Positions 50,265-62,299 are shown, counted from the first letter of the stretch. The stretch: DNA of 64,000 nt from Ceratobasidium sp. AG-K (GCA_037039685.1 JAWNGF010000004.1:2604001-2668000), one strand, 5' to 3'. The notes: generated by a model not told the origin, from the sequence alone. Translations and numbers: made by a program.

Positions 50265-51746
50265 ATGGCGAGCTTGAAACAACCCACTCGACCGGCGCTG
50301 GTGACCGACCTTCGCAAGTTGCTGGCCCAACCGACTCCAACGATCCCGTTGTATTTCGAGTCGACGTTGGAAAAGACGACGACGTTTAAGAATGCTGTGA
50401 CTGCATATGTGGGTAACTATCTGGCCGTAACTATGCGAATAACTAATGGGTGTGTAGGTAACGAGTGGACAAGCGGAAATCGCCCGTCGGCAGGATAAAC
50501 ACAAGACAGTCCTGCGTCGGGAGAATGACAAGGTGTTGAAGTTGAATGGGGAGATTGAGCAGTTTAGGGTGGACGAGATGAACCTGATGAAGAGTACGCC
50601 CCTCTCCTCTACCTACCCCTGAACGTATCTTACCCGTTTTCAGCGCTCAAAAAGGAACAAGAAGAAAAAGCCGAAGCCGAGGCGAAACTAGGCGAGTTTA
50701 ATTCCCGCCTCAAGGACGTCGAGGAGAACAGGGCAGCCGTCGACGCCGAGCTCGAAGGTCTCCGGTCGCGCACGGAGAAACTCAGACTCGGTACGTGTTT
50801 TTTTCCGATATTGGGACTCGACTGACCTCGCAACAGAAAAATCGCAAGACTTGGCACGGCTCGAGAAGCAGGTTGCGTTGAACGAGCCTGAAGCCCGGGC
50901 GTTGGGTGATTTACTCAAGTGGACGGTCGAGGGTGTTGCACGTACGTTGTGTGGTAACTGTGGTTCGTTTCTAACGTCTCGTTTGGTTGCTGGCTTGTAG
51001 GCGACGTTTTGAGGATCAAGTTTACGCATGTCGACGAGTCGGATTGGGCGCGCGAGTTTAGTTTTGTGATTGATTTGAGTCAGAGGACGTACAAGGGTGA
51101 GTTTCGCGTCTGTTTTGTACTTGTTTCCCGTTTTGTTCTTCGTTTCGTGTCTCCTGCCCTGCCGCCAACTGCACCCGGAATTCTCGCGAGAGCTTTATCG
51201 CCGGCCTTGCGTCTTGACTTTTGTGGTCAGACAACGCAGCCATTGATCTGCATGGTGCGCCGAGTTTGGTACTGGATGGATTAGCGCATTGCCACCTCTT
51301 CCGGCCATCAGGATCGGGTTCTATGACCCGCATCGGGGGCATTCCATCCTGCGATGTGATGCAGTCGGACGACCCCTTTTTCGCATGACGTCCACGCGCC
51401 CCGTTTTCCTTGGGGTTGTGTCTGGATTGTATGAGTCTGGTCTGGACAGTGTATCCCAGCCCGGGGTTGTATTGGATAGACATGGGGGATTTACTGATAC
51501 GCGCGCCTCATTCACTGATTCGCTTATACAACCGGGGCTGGCTAACACCGCATGCAGTGACGACTTCATCGCCACTGCTTCCGCAAATGTCAGGGCTGGT
51601 GGATTGGTTGAACGAGACACGCGAGTTTTACTGGTTTGTGAAAAAGGTGAGGCTAGTGCCGGATGCGGGATTTGTTCTGATGGGAGCAGGTGCGGATGGC
51701 GTTTCGACAGTATGTGCAGGACGAACGGCGTGCTCGGCAAGCATGA
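50265..51746 (+). CDS. SPC25: Kinetochore Ndc80 complex subunit Spc25
   Basis: Seven exons (50265-50408, 50458-50593, 50644-50790, 50837-50941, 51001-51096, 51558-51646, 51690-51746) give 257 residues. A long coiled coil (about 50-150: REN-KVLKLNGEIEQF, EEKAEAEAKLGEFNSRLKDVEE) is followed by a globular C-terminus (LRIKFTHVDESDWAREFSFVIDLSQRTYK, LPQMSGLVDWLNETREFYWFVKKVR), the RWD-like fold of Spc25, which pairs with Spc24 at the centromere end of the Ndc80 complex. Length and order match fungal Spc25. Intron 5 is 461 nt, about eight times the local norm, with a 14-bp inverted repeat inside. The others are 43-60 nt. Confidence 0.87.
51097..51557 (+). other. Unusually long SPC25 intron with inverted repeat
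   Basis: GT...AG borders (gtgagt, gcag) flank 461 nt. Near-perfect inverted repeats AGCCCGGGGTTGTAT (about 51460) and ATACAACCGGGGCT (about 51524) sit about 50 nt apart. The other introns I modelled here are under 95 nt, so extra DNA was probably inserted, but no target-site duplication is obvious. Confidence 0.5.
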
Positions 51747-52125
51747 CGTGGCGGGATTAGAAGCGATGGAGGGATATATTATTAATTTGTATAGTAGTTG
51801 TACGCATACACATTGGAGGAATTCGAAGCATTGTTACGAGCAAGAGTAGAGACGGTGTGGATATGGGCGGAAAGATTGCGAGATTAGAGAAAGATTGCAG
51901 ATTGACAAAGGTGGCGACGGTTGCAACGGGTTGATGAGGGGCGGTATTTGTGTGTGTTTGGAGGGCTGCCGCCAACACGCCTCTAACCACGACCAGCCAG
52001 GCGACTCGTAGTTTTTCTGTTCGAGAGGATATATCTTTTTAATAGGTTATTGGTGTAGTAAGTGTGATCGCGGGGCGTGTTCGTTGCTGACTGTCGCAGT
52101 GGCCGCATCTCTTGCCAGCCGCACG
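51747..52125. other. Intergenic, SPC25 3' flank and promoter of Bni4-like gene
   Basis: This stretch of about 380 bp is AT-rich near 52030-52050. No gene is seen. Confidence 0.4.
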
Positions 52126-54631
52126 ATGGACTCGTCGACGCTCCCCAAGCCGACACGCAAGGCGACCGCGCCTGCCCAGCCACTGCAGCAGTTTCCGCAA
52201 CACCCACAGGGGCCGTTTCCATACTCGAACCAGTACTACTATCCCAACTACCAGCAGTATCCCCAGGGTTACTTTGCACAGGCGCCGGACCAGCAGCAGC
52301 AGCAGCAGTTTGCCCAGTGGGCGTTCCAGCAGATGATGTTCAACTCGGCGCAGCAACAGCAGCTGACGGCGATGCCCGGTGTCCCCGACTACAGTCGACA
52401 GCGCACGGGGTCTGGCGCGGGCCAAGAGTACGGCGGCTATCCGCCCATGGTCCCGCACCTCGGATTTCCCGCATCGGGCACGCCGCCGCCCCATCCCCAT
52501 CCACAGGCATCGGGCCATGCGCTGCCCATGCAGTATGGCAGCGTCGGACGCTCAGGTGCCGACCACCAGGGCTTCCACCCGTATCGACGGCCCGGCGCTG
52601 GCGCTGGGACCATGCCTCAGCGCTCTGCATCTGCCGGAGCAGGCGAGTTTGGCCACCAGCAGTTTCCGCAGTACAACTATCCCCCCCAGGGTTACCCCCA
52701 GCCCCAGCGTCCATATGCACGCGAGATGAACGGCTCCAACACGTCGCTGCACTCGAATGGGTCTGGCTCACGACAGCGCACGGGAAGCAATCCAGCCCCG
52801 AGCAACCAGCGCTCCCACGGCCGCAACCAGTCGGCGGGATCGTCGGTCGTCACATCGGCCCGCGAGAGCGATCGCAGCGTCACTCCGCCTGCCCGCAACA
52901 CCGCCTCGCCCGCACCCACCTCGCCCGGCCCGTCGCCCACCACAGGCACCGCGCCCGCGTTACCTAATGGCCGTACTTCGAGCGGTAGCGCGGGAAGCGC
53001 GCCAACCGGGTCTACCATGCGCCCCGTCAAGCCCTCGCCGCTCTCCCAGCAGACGTTCAACGCCGACCCCAGCAAACGCCTCTCGCGCGACGACAGCACC
53101 CTCGAGGCCCCCCACGCCGGTCTCCCCAAGAACAATGGGCTCAAAGGTCGCCTCCGCCGCGCCCTCTCGTTTAGCGCTGTCTCGACGCTCGACGAGGGTG
53201 AGGAGGGCAAGGAAAAACTCGGCTCGCGGCGCAAGGCCATCGAAAAGGCCAACAAGGCCAATGCCGCCCTCCAAAAGCAGCAGCAGCCCGACCAGATCGA
53301 CTCGCCCGGCGCCGCCGAGTCGGTCCGTACCACCACCTCGAAAAAACCAGGCCGGACCGCGAGCTTGTTCAACCGCAAGTTTAATGCCTCGACCGATAAT
53401 ATTTCGCTCCAGTCCACCGTTAGTTCCGCTTCGGTTATGATCCGCAAGCTCGGGTCGATGGGCAAACTCGCGCGTCGCAACTCGCTCGCGGGCTTGACTG
53501 GGCTATTCAAGGACAAAAAGGACAAGGGGCATAAAGCCGAAGTGTCCGAGGCGAGCGTCACCCATGCCACGGTTGAAGTCGAGGTCGAGCGTCCGACCGG
53601 ACCCGACGATATGCCCGGGCTCAGTCCCGCCGCCAAGCTCGCCCGTCAGCATACGTTGCGCACCAATGCCCAGGCCGCCGAGCGTGCGCGCATCGAGGCT
53701 CAGCAAGCTGCACAGGCCGCCCAGGCCTCGCATTTCAACAGTGTTCAAGAGGAAGACGAGGAAGAGAGTGACGATGGCACGTATGAGCATCCGCATGCAG
53801 GCGGATTCGACGACGAGGATATTACGGTCCGGATGGAACGCACGAGGCTCTCTGATGGGCCATCCCGCTCGCTCGACGACGACGAGGTCTGGGCTGTCGG
53901 GATCCGTCGTTCGGTCGAGCGAACGAGGCAGCCCGCCAAGGGTATTCTCCGAAGTAGGCACACCCTATTGTCCTCTGTCCCTAGCTAACTCTTTCCAGAC
54001 GCAGCCAACTTTGATCAAGAAGCCTACCTGGACAAGGAAAACGCCCCCTCTCTGCGGCAACGCGCCAACTCGGAAACGAACCAGAGCACCCAACCCGGCC
54101 CGCTCGCCCATATTCCGCCACCCGACCCGCACCACATCGACGGCCTCCAACGCTCCGGTTCGCCCCACGAAACCATGCTCTCCACCTTTTCGGCCGAATT
54201 TGGCGATTTCACGACGCCCTCGCTCAGCCTTGCCGACAAGGAAGCCAAAGTCTCGACCTCGTCTGACAAGGAAAGCCCGTTCAACTATACGCACCCGGCC
54301 CTCAACTCGTCTGCCCCCGTCCTCTCCTCGATTGGCAACACCCCGCATACCCAGCGCTCGGCTACTGCTCCCGGCCGTTCGCGTAAAGTGGTATTTGCGA
54401 CCAACTTGAGCGTGTATGATACGTTTGCGCCCTCGACGTATGATCGCAGGAGCGAGCCTGCGACGTGTAACCGGCTTACTCCGGCGTTGGCCCAGCGCAT
54501 CAAGGAGGAGATGAATTCGTATCGGATGGAGGAGATGGTTGTTCATCCTACGAGTCGGAAATAGTGAGTCCAGCGGGTTTTTTAGGGGGGAGTGGGTGCT
54601 GATTGGGTGTAGTACGCATTTCTTTGTGTAG
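52126..54631 (+). CDS. Bni4-like protein with C-terminal PP1-docking region
   Basis: Exons 52126-53953, 53999-54563 and 54613-54631 give 803 residues. Most is low-complexity: Gln/Pro/Tyr-rich at the start (QQQQQQF), then Ser/Pro-rich, with basic, coiled segments in the middle (RRKAIEKANKANAAL, ARQHTLRTNAQAAERARIE). The last 80 residues are ordered and match the conserved C-terminus I know from fungal Bni4-type proteins: RKVVFATNLSVYDTF (the KVVF fits an RVxF docking motif for type-1 phosphatase), YDRRSEPATCNRLTPALAQ, IKEEMN, and a final YTHFFV. In yeast Bni4 links phosphatase and chitin synthase activator at the bud neck. Function here is by analogy. The first ATG in frame was chosen; the frame is open a little further upstream without an ATG. 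Confidence 0.6.
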
Positions 54632-55170
54632 ACGCATTTCGTGGTTTGGTCGCACGCATGGTGCAGGCCAGCCACTCATTCGGTGTAGACACGGTTGCAA
54701 GTATCTGTGAAGGCACAGTCGCAAACATCCGCGTATACGTACATTCTGCATTGACTGGATCATGTTCACTAAGAACGACCCGGAATGCCACTTGACTCTT
54801 TCGTTTCGGACCTCGCTCATTACACGCACTCGCTCTCATTGTAAAACCAAAAAAAGACACGTTGTACCCGCCCCGCATCGCCCATACCCGGACACTCGTT
54901 TCTTTTTGCATCTTTTGACTATTTTCTTTTGGTTTGGTTTTCGATTCGATAGTTTAACGTGTACTATTCGTGCAAGTGTGTGTGGGAGTAAGATCGAGCT
55001 GTGGACGCGAGCCGTATGGCGCTTTTTGGTCGAACAAAAGTCAAGGCAAACCTGGTTGACACTAATTACCAACGGTGCCTAGTCATTTCAACTGTGCTTC
55101 CATTTAATTACAGCAGACAAACCTAGAATACAAAGCCCATGATAAAACGCGAATCTATCCCTCGATAATT
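54632..55170. other. Intergenic between convergent genes
   Basis: This 540-bp stretch holds the 3' flanks of the Bni4-like gene and DUF6593 copy H. No gene is seen. Confidence 0.4.
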
Positions 55171-55975
55171 TCAAGCCCCGCCGTTATTCCGCCGTGCGCG
55201 CCTAACGTCCCGCGCCTTCTTTTCCGCATACGCCCAAGTCACTGCCGCCTCGTTAGCCAGACAAGCGCGTGTTTAACCCCACTTACCGACGAGTGCATCT
55301 GTCGTCTCGAGGTCTGCGCCTTGTGCAATGTCCAGCGTGGAGGGTTTGTTTCTGAACATGCGAAAGTGTGTGCGGTCGTAGGTCGCCATGTTCAGGCCCG
55401 TCTCGACGGCTACGCACTATCCTAATGTTGGTTGTTGCTCGTTGAGTATGTTCTGGGACGTACGTAGAGTTTACCGCCTGCGCCGCCTTTCCATTTGAAT
55501 TTGGACCCGTCTGGCATGGTCCATATACGAGAACTATCGACTTGATTGGTGAGTGAACCGCTCGATTAACCGGGAAACTGCCAACTCGATCGGCAGGCGA
55601 ACAAACAGCTCGTCGACCGGCAGATATAAACCAAGGACTCACAGTGAAAGCTTTTTAGTCTTTGGAAAGACTTCCTTGACGGTTGTGGTCTTGTCGTTCA
55701 TCGTGAGCATGTTGCGTTCGACTATTTTCCAGTGGATGGTGGCTACGATGTGGTCCCCTCGTTTGATTGTCGTTTCGCTGTTGCCGACTTGGAAGGGCGT
55801 GGATATCTGTTGGGCGGTGAGTGGGCGTTTAGGTGGTTGGAGGGGCGTACCTCGTAGGCGACTTTGCCTTCTAGGTCTGTTAGGACCGTGTTTTGGGGAG
55901 AAGTCCTAGATAGAGTATAACTGTAGACTTTTAGTGAGTTGTCCCTGCGATTGCCGACGAGACTCACGTAGTCAT
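55171..55975 (-). CDS. DUF6593 protein, copy H
   Basis: Exons 55975-55968, 55920-55851, 55806-55643, 55533-55464, 55416-55287 and 55241-55171 (8, 70, 164, 70, 130, 71 nt) give 170 residues with no break. Landmarks: MTTYTLSRTSPQNTVLTDLEG, ISTPFQVGNSETTIKRGDH, ATIHWKIVERNMLTMND, SRIWTMPDGSKFKWK, LNMATYDRTHF, KPSTLDIAQGAD, then the helix DALVVTWAYAE with a basic tail (RRARRNNGGA). It is near copy I on the same strand and related to copy G. Exon sizes agree with copies A and C up to exon 4. Function unknown. Confidence 0.85.
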
Positions 55976-57024
55976 GGTTCAACCCTGTGGCTTGCGGTGG
56001 GCGTCGTTTCCGGTCTCGATAAGACGGCCTATATACAGACGTATGCCAAGCAAAACACGCTCTATTGTATTCAGTTTGCCTCAGGGCGCATATACGCCTG
56101 CCTATCGTGTCCTCTTGAGTGCACAGCCTTACCAAATCTGATCTAGTATAAATTACGAGCAATCACTGCGTGTTGGCGCCACTAACGAGCGGCGCGCTTG
56201 CTTGGCGCCACAGGAAGTGAGTTAGACGTGTCCAACTTTGCGCTTACGCCCGGTAAAGTAAAAATACTAAAGTCAGATAGCGTTTACTTGCTGCATCGAT
56301 TGTGCTTCGCCGTGATCGTTGCGGACACGTTGAGCATCGCTGCTAGTGTTGTTTTAGATCGTAACCTGTGAGCGCCTTGACCATGCTTCGTGGGACTAGG
56401 GCTGGAACAGTTGCTGATTCAGGAGGTTACTTTTCTATGAGACGTGTCAAAGCATCAAACCTTCCCAAACAAACACAGACAAGTACGAAGAAGACTATCA
56501 TTAACTCAGGCCTTGAATATATGCGTATCTTTGGACGAGATTCTGGGTCAATATTTGCATCCCGAATAACCACAACACGCAACATAGAAGCAGGCCTAGG
56601 GCCAGTGTTAACAGAAAAAGTGCTACTGAACAAATGGCGGGGATCAGGTAATTCGTTTTGATATACATCCCATCGCATACAAGATTCATCTTCGTATAAC
56701 CGCCCAGACGTGCCCTTCTCGAGCATCCAGCCGGCCATGCCTTTGTCGAACTGTAAACGTGATATTAGGTCGCTCTTCATCAAATATATCCATATATATA
56801 TGTAGTTGCAAGCTGAGGAAACATAAATAAGGTGACCATCATATTGATATAACACTTAGACAAGGTGTAGCGTGACTGGCTGGCTGCTCCAGAGATTGAA
56901 GCGATCGCCATGGCGAGTAACATCCCACTGTGAAGTCTCGGTAGCGAGTCCACGTCGTAGACAGCTTTCGTGAACATATAGATATTGTCCTAGTCGGTTA
57001 TCAACTTCAGCTGTTAGGAGGATT
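55976..57024. other. Intergenic, 1.05 kb, between DUF6593 copies H and I
   Basis: No supported gene. A TA-rich stretch (about 56785-56805, atatatccatatatatatg) lies here. Sequence just before copy H (56140-56160) holds its promoter. Confidence 0.4.
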
Positions 57025-57842
57025 TCAGCCTCCACCTCCGCCGCCACCTCCACCAGCCGCAGCGTTGCGGCGCGCACGTCGCCTATCTCTGGCTTTCTTC
57101 TCTGCAATAACCCACGTAACTTGACCTTGGTCAGTGCGAATCTACTGGAGTAAAGAATTGGCTCTCACTGATTAGAGCATCTGTGAGTTCGATGTCTGCA
57201 CCTACAGCGATATCCAATGTGGATGGCTTTTTGCTGATAAGGTAAAAGATTGTGCGATAGTAGGTGGCTAGGTTTAGTCCCGTATCGAGGGAAACACACT
57301 AAGAATGCCTGGTAGTCAGTATTTTCTGATCCCTGGGCGCCAAGTACGGCTCACGTATAACTTTGAACTATCCTTCCACTTGAATTTATCCCCATTTGGC
57401 ATTGTCCAAACGCGAGATCTGCAAATAATTATATTAAGCTATTCAACTGCAGGTATACCCGGCCAAACCTACGTGCTGAGTTTCTTAGACGGAGGGAATG
57501 CCTCTTTGATAGGGATACTCGTACCATCCCTCGTGATCATGCTCGGCTTGAACCATTGCCATTCGATGGTTGCTACAATATGATCACCCCGCTTGATTGT
57601 CGTCTGGACATTCTTCATCTTAAAGGGCGTCGATACCTAGCGAGCAAATTGTTGCCAGCTTAGAAGAGAACGACCGAGTAACCATTCATCCTAAGTGGAC
57701 GTACCTCGTACGTGACGGTTCCTCCAGGATCTGTCAGAGTCGTGTTCATGGGCGAGGTTTTAGATAGGGTGTAGCTTCGTTTGTGATTCATTTGTCAGTG
57801 TCGGGCACAATAAGTGGCCATTCCTTGCACTCACGTTGGCAT
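57025..57842 (-). CDS. DUF6593 protein, copy I
   Basis: Exons 57842-57835, 57774-57705, 57636-57473, 57418-57355, 57298-57169 and 57119-57025 give 176 residues. Landmarks: MPTYTLSKTSPMNTTLTDPGG, VSTPFKMKNVQTTIKRGDH, ATIEWQWFKPSM, SRVWTMPNGDKFKWKDSSKLY, CVSLDTGLNLATYYRTI, KPSTLDIAVGADIELTDAL, then TWVIAEKKARDRRRARR and an uninterrupted glycine tail (eight Gly). The last acceptor is placed at ggtcaag to give the conserved TWVI start. It is the closest relative of copy G in this window (MPTY start, KDSSKLY, LDIA-GADIELTDAL). Function unknown. Confidence 0.85.
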
Positions 57843-57880
57843 CGTTCAACAGTAGGTGGGGCATCTAAGCTGATCACCCA

Positions 57881-57892
57881 GGTATATATACC
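57881..57892 (-). promoter_or_regulatory. TATA palindrome before DUF6593 copy I
   Basis: GGTATATATACC, identical to the one before copy G, ends 39 bp upstream of the minus-strand ATG at 57842. A run of nine C follows at 57891-57899. Confidence 0.55.
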
Positions 57893-59844
57893 CCCCCCCG
57901 CATTTGTCCAGGTATACACGTGCTGTCTAGTTTAGTGCCTTGATACATATCTGCACAAGATGCAGTGATTATCGCGCGCTGTTGCCCGCCCGGCACTCGG
58001 TGTTGTATGACGTACGGACGCCACTAGCGCAAAGCGAACGCAGCTTTTGAGTTGACTCACACGCGCTTCGAATCATTGCATTGATAGGCAGATGAAATAG
58101 AAACCAGCAAGGCGCCACAGTGATTACCATAAGAGTTGAACATGCGGTTTGGTTGGATTGGAACGAATGCGATTGCCAATGCCGAGCTCCAAAATGATTC
58201 GCCGGATATCTTTACCTGAGGAGGAAAGTACAGATCTTGCTGATCCGAACGAGGAGCAAACACGCCAAAGCGGTCCGGATACAGCGTAGATGCGCCTGCA
58301 TCTCCTCCAATTTTGCTGCGACCTGTCACGACCAGTAAAGCGCAGTCAGCGCGCAACCGAAGTTTCAGCACTAGTCGGGCGCATACAACAAAGTATACAT
58401 GCCAATTTGCCCGATAATGGCGCCGGTAATCTAGAAGTTTTGGCCCACTTAGCACTCACGGCGAACTTTGCCAGGCAAGCAACAGTGGGAGACTTTTTTC
58501 TTTATCGTATCATAAATGGCGTGTGTTGGCCAGCGGCGTGATTGCAGGTAGCTAGAAGATTGACCCACGCGCCTCCAGCACTCCGAGAGTGAACTCGTGT
58601 CCATCATAATATCCAGACCATACCGATGATCCCGCTCAAGCCTTAAAAATACCTTCTTTAGACTTAACGCAATTTCTTCCGAACTCACCTGGACCATATG
58701 CACTCGGCTGCAAGACGGCCATATGCAAAACTGTACTAGACTGTTTCAGCTAATTTTAAATCTGCCCCATATGATGGAAAAAATACTAGTTTAGCGTACA
58801 AAACCTAACACCCATATGATCTGTGCGCGTCAATTCTGGTACATGTGCATTGAGTACGATTGGATGTATTCATGAGCACAAGCTGACTGCCCTGGTGTAT
58901 TGACCCTCTATTGTATCAGGCAACAAATCGTTTTTGATAATATTGGGTATGCATAAGGACAGATGTACATTTCAGCGTTGAAATATCGAATTTGAGGAGA
59001 AGGTTAGAGCAGGTCTGACTGCGACGAAACTGCTGGGGGACATCCCGCAATCCGATAACCTCGTATCCCTTTTGTCTCAAAGGATCGTGGCTCCTTCAAG
59101 ACCAAATATATACAGGAAAATACTTCGTCACCAAAATCCTCTGACGCTAGCAGGCGCCAGTTTGCTCATACGTGCTCGCTTGGGTAAAGGAGCTCTCAGG
59201 AGCACCCGAGTGACTGTACAATTGGTGCTCCTATACCTAAGCGAGCACGCACAAGCAAATCGGCGCTCACGAGCCCAAAAGAGAACCGACGGATATGCTT
59301 GAGTTATCCCAGCTTCGGAGATTGGAGCGTACTAAAAAGCCGCTTAAGCGTCGCGGTACTTTTTGATCTCTTCTCATTTAAGGTGCATTACCCATGGTGG
59401 TCACTTTGGCTCGGTTCTACAGTCTGTTCCAAAACTACATTATCTAATATCCATGAGCGTATACTCATACTTGACAACGAAGCTCGCTCTGGTACGTTTG
59501 TGGATGAATACGGTACATCATAGGTTTCTGACCCGTGATCTCTCTGTTTGCTGGTAAACTAAATATAGCCATACTTTGCCAAGCGCAATGCCTGTCCTTT
59601 ATGTGGGGCCCGATAGGCATCTTTAATGAAATATAATCCCAAGGTGCACAAGCTTGTATAAAATCGCCCGGGGAAAATCCGTACTCTAGTAATTTTTCTC
59701 TTACACTCCGAGTAATCCCGTAACTTATTCGAGTACGACTACGGTTCTATCGAATCATGTCCCACAGAACCTCCGGCTACACAATTACAAATCGCTAAGG
59801 TCTTATCTTTACCTCAATTGCAATTTAGCCTTTAGGGCCTCGGC
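57893..59844. other. Intergenic, 2 kb, with an unrecognised coding-like patch
   Basis: The minus strand between about 58057 and 58703 reads partly like decayed protein (for example SSEEIALSLKKVFLRLERDHRYGLD and STLYPDRFGVFAP), but in separate frames and with no family I know. I see no complete gene. The rest up to the PUT1 promoter is empty. Confidence 0.35.
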
Positions 59845-59898
59845 GCCCACATGACCTGCCCCTTGCGAGCTCCGATGCACGCATACTGGATATTTAAA
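59845..59898 (+). promoter_or_regulatory. Promoter of PUT1 copy 1
   Basis: GCCCACATGAC at 59845-59855 and a TATTTAAA box at 59891-59898 precede the ATG by 118 and 72 bp. The same 11-mer stands 104 bp before PUT1 copy 2, with a TATA box 66 bp before its ATG, although the surrounding sequence is diverged. This suggests a conserved control site. Confidence 0.5.
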
Positions 59899-59962
59899 CC
59901 CCCAAGACTTAGAGTCACACCTTACCACTCCTATACCACTCCTCATACAACACTGCGATTCA

Positions 59963-62012
59963 ATGCTTCGTGTATCCGCTCGTCACGCTCCGCGCCTGAG
60001 CTCCGTCTCGTATCCCAAAGTTTCAGCTCGCTTTATACATACGCCGCCCAGCAGCTCCAATGCTGCTCGGCACTGGGCTCTGGTAATGGGTGCCGGAGTC
60101 ATCGGACTTGGTGCACTAGGCGTTACGTCCTATGCGGACAGCGACAAAGGTTCTCCTGGGACGACTCTCAACTCCCTAGCACGGAGCTACCTTGTCTATT
60201 CGCTCTGTTCCGTGTCACCACTTGTGAATCATTCTCCCGCCATTCTGAACACTTGTGCTAGCATCCCTGGTCTACGGGAGCTCAGCGAAGCTGTCGTCAG
60301 ACGCACATTCTTTGCACAGGTTCGTGTCGTCATTGCCAGACTAGTTCGAGTTTGTTTGACATTGTTTGTACAGTTTGTCGGAGGCGATTCGCTCCCAGAC
60401 ACACTCCCACTTATTTCGTCATTACGCCAACAGAACACCGGAACTTTGCTGGTATACAGCGTAGAGGCTGATGGCAGTTCTGAAAGGGCCCAGTGGAAGA
60501 AAAACGTCGAGGAGATTATGGCCAGCGTCAATTTTGCTGGTGACTTTGAGGATACTCAAGCCGGCGGACGTAAGACGTGGGTTGCTGTCAAGCTGGTACG
60601 TACATTACGACCATATATCACATAAATTTACTAGCGGACGTAGACAGCATTAATTCCCTCTCCCGAATCTCTTAAGAGACTATCGAATTTTCTACTGGCC
60701 TCGAGACCCAAGTCGGATGTGCCTTACCCGGCACTCCGGATTCTTCGGATATGTTGGTATTTAACAAAGATGTTACCAAGCGGTCACTGCAACAAGTCAC
60801 CCCCGAAGACATTGAAGCACTTCACGAGTTGTACCAGAGCTTAAGGGATGTTTGTGCACAAGCCAAGAAACGTGGAGTTCGAGTAAGTGGTGCAACCCTA
60901 TTTCCCAGGTACCTCGTCTTACTGGCCGCCTCGCAGATTACCGTGGATGCCGAGCATTCTTGGTATCAGCCGGGGATTGACGCATTTGTAACGGCATTAA
61001 GTCGAGAGTTCAACAAGCAAGGAAGTGACTCGAAGATTCTGATGGACAGCCAGTAATATACGGGACTTATCAGGCTTACCTGAGACGGTAGGTTTCAACT
61101 TCTTCTCCGAGCATGAATAATTTGGTTGAGTCGGACAATCACTCAGGACTCCGAAGCACGTTGCGCACGCAATCGAGGACGCGAAAAGGCACGGGTACTC
61201 CCTCGGTGTCAAACTAGTGCGAGGAGCCTATCACGGACAAGAAATCGCGTACCACCAGAAGCGAGTGGATTCCGCCTCGCCAGGCCAAGTGATAGAGCCC
61301 AATCCTGCAGTGTGGCTCCAGAAGGACGAGACGGATCGATGCTTTGATGAAGCCGCCAAGTCCCTCATTAGCCACATTGAAGCCTCCTCTCGCAGCAGCA
61401 GTTATCCCAAACTCGGTTTGCTCTTTGGCACTCATAACAAACAGTCGTGCCAACACGTACTTGAATGCATGGTTTCTTCAAAGCTCGCTCGCAAGGATGA
61501 AGATGGACGAGTGCAAGTTAAATCCGGGGTTGAGAACATGATTTGTTTTGGGCAGCTGTATGGTGGGTGCACTGATGTTACGTGATTAGTGAGCATGCAA
61601 ACCAACTATATGCGCACTCTCATCTAGGCATGCGCGATGACCTTACCGAGTGGATTGCAAGTGTGTTCAAGTCTGAGTCCCCTATGGCTTTCAAGTGGGT
61701 TTTCTCGTTAGCATACCACCCGAACATCAACTGACGGAGATGTTGCTGTTTTAGGTACCTTCCTTATGGAGCACTTGCTGAGGTACGTCATAAATGTCAC
61801 GTAAGATAAAGTATTTGGGCTGACTATCCACCATCAGGTGATGCCATACTTAAGCCGAAGGTAAAAAAAAATACAATCCAGCACATTTCTAGTGAATTGA
61901 CCTTCTTCGTTACAGAGCAATCGAGAACCAGTCTGTCTTGAGTGGTGATGGGGGGGCTGCTTCAGAAAGGAGGCGTGCGGGAGAGTTGATTCGCAAGCGG
62001 GTTCTTGGATGA
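59963..62012 (+). CDS. PUT1: Proline dehydrogenase (Put1), copy 1
   Basis: Nine exons (59963-60319, 60374-60595, 60644-60882, 60937-61087, 61147-61562, 61628-61694, 61755-61782, 61838-61860, 61916-62012) give about 533 residues. The N-terminus is basic and hydroxylated, fitting mitochondrial import, followed by one hydrophobic segment. The FAD-barrel motifs are DAEHSWYQPGIDAFV, VYGTYQAYLRR-type (VIYGTYQAYL), VKLVRGAYHGQE, GLLFGTHN, FGQLYGMRDDLT and YLPYGALAEVMPYL. The enzyme oxidises proline to pyrroline-5-carboxylate. Two places lose one base: about 60730 (PYPGTPDSSD reads PYPALR) and about 61050 (before VIYGTY); each fits one missing base in a GC run. Copy 2 lies 287 bp downstream in tandem. 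Confidence 0.92.
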
Positions 62013-62195
62013 TTTATTAGTTTTTACGGGTGATAGGGGGTCGATGTAGACGTTTTCATGTAGACGGGGAAATTCGAACGCATACAGAGGCTAAATTATA
62101 CCTTTATTGACATTTAACGTTGGAGAAGCCGAGCTTATCTTATCACCTCGATTCGAGAAGTCATCCACGCCTGACCCGAGATTTCGAGAGGTGAT

Positions 62196-62243
62196 GCCCA
62201 CATGACAAGTCTCGATGCGGAGCTTTGGGGTGCTATATAAATA
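62196..62243 (+). promoter_or_regulatory. Promoter of PUT1 copy 2
   Basis: GCCCACATGAC (62196-62206) is shared with copy 1, and TATATAAATA (62234-62243) lies 66 bp before the ATG. Confidence 0.5.
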
Positions 62244-62299
62244 TCAGCGCCTGACTGTGGGTAGTTCCAACGCCATCCATCTGAGGTCTACGCATATTA

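Noticed and set aside
52692..53636. 314-codon minus-strand frame opposite the Bni4-like gene
   Set aside because: Antisense shadow of a codon-biased, low-complexity exon; no independent evidence.
58057..58703. Minus-strand gene downstream of DUF6593 copy I
   Set aside because: Peptide-like patches lie in different frames without splice sites that join them and match no family I know. Left as a possible relic only.
61026..61049. A micro-intron in PUT1 copy 1 between NKQ and PVIYGTY
   Set aside because: It would be under 30 nt with no GT donor. Copy 2 has matching coding sequence at this place, and one missing C explains the break.
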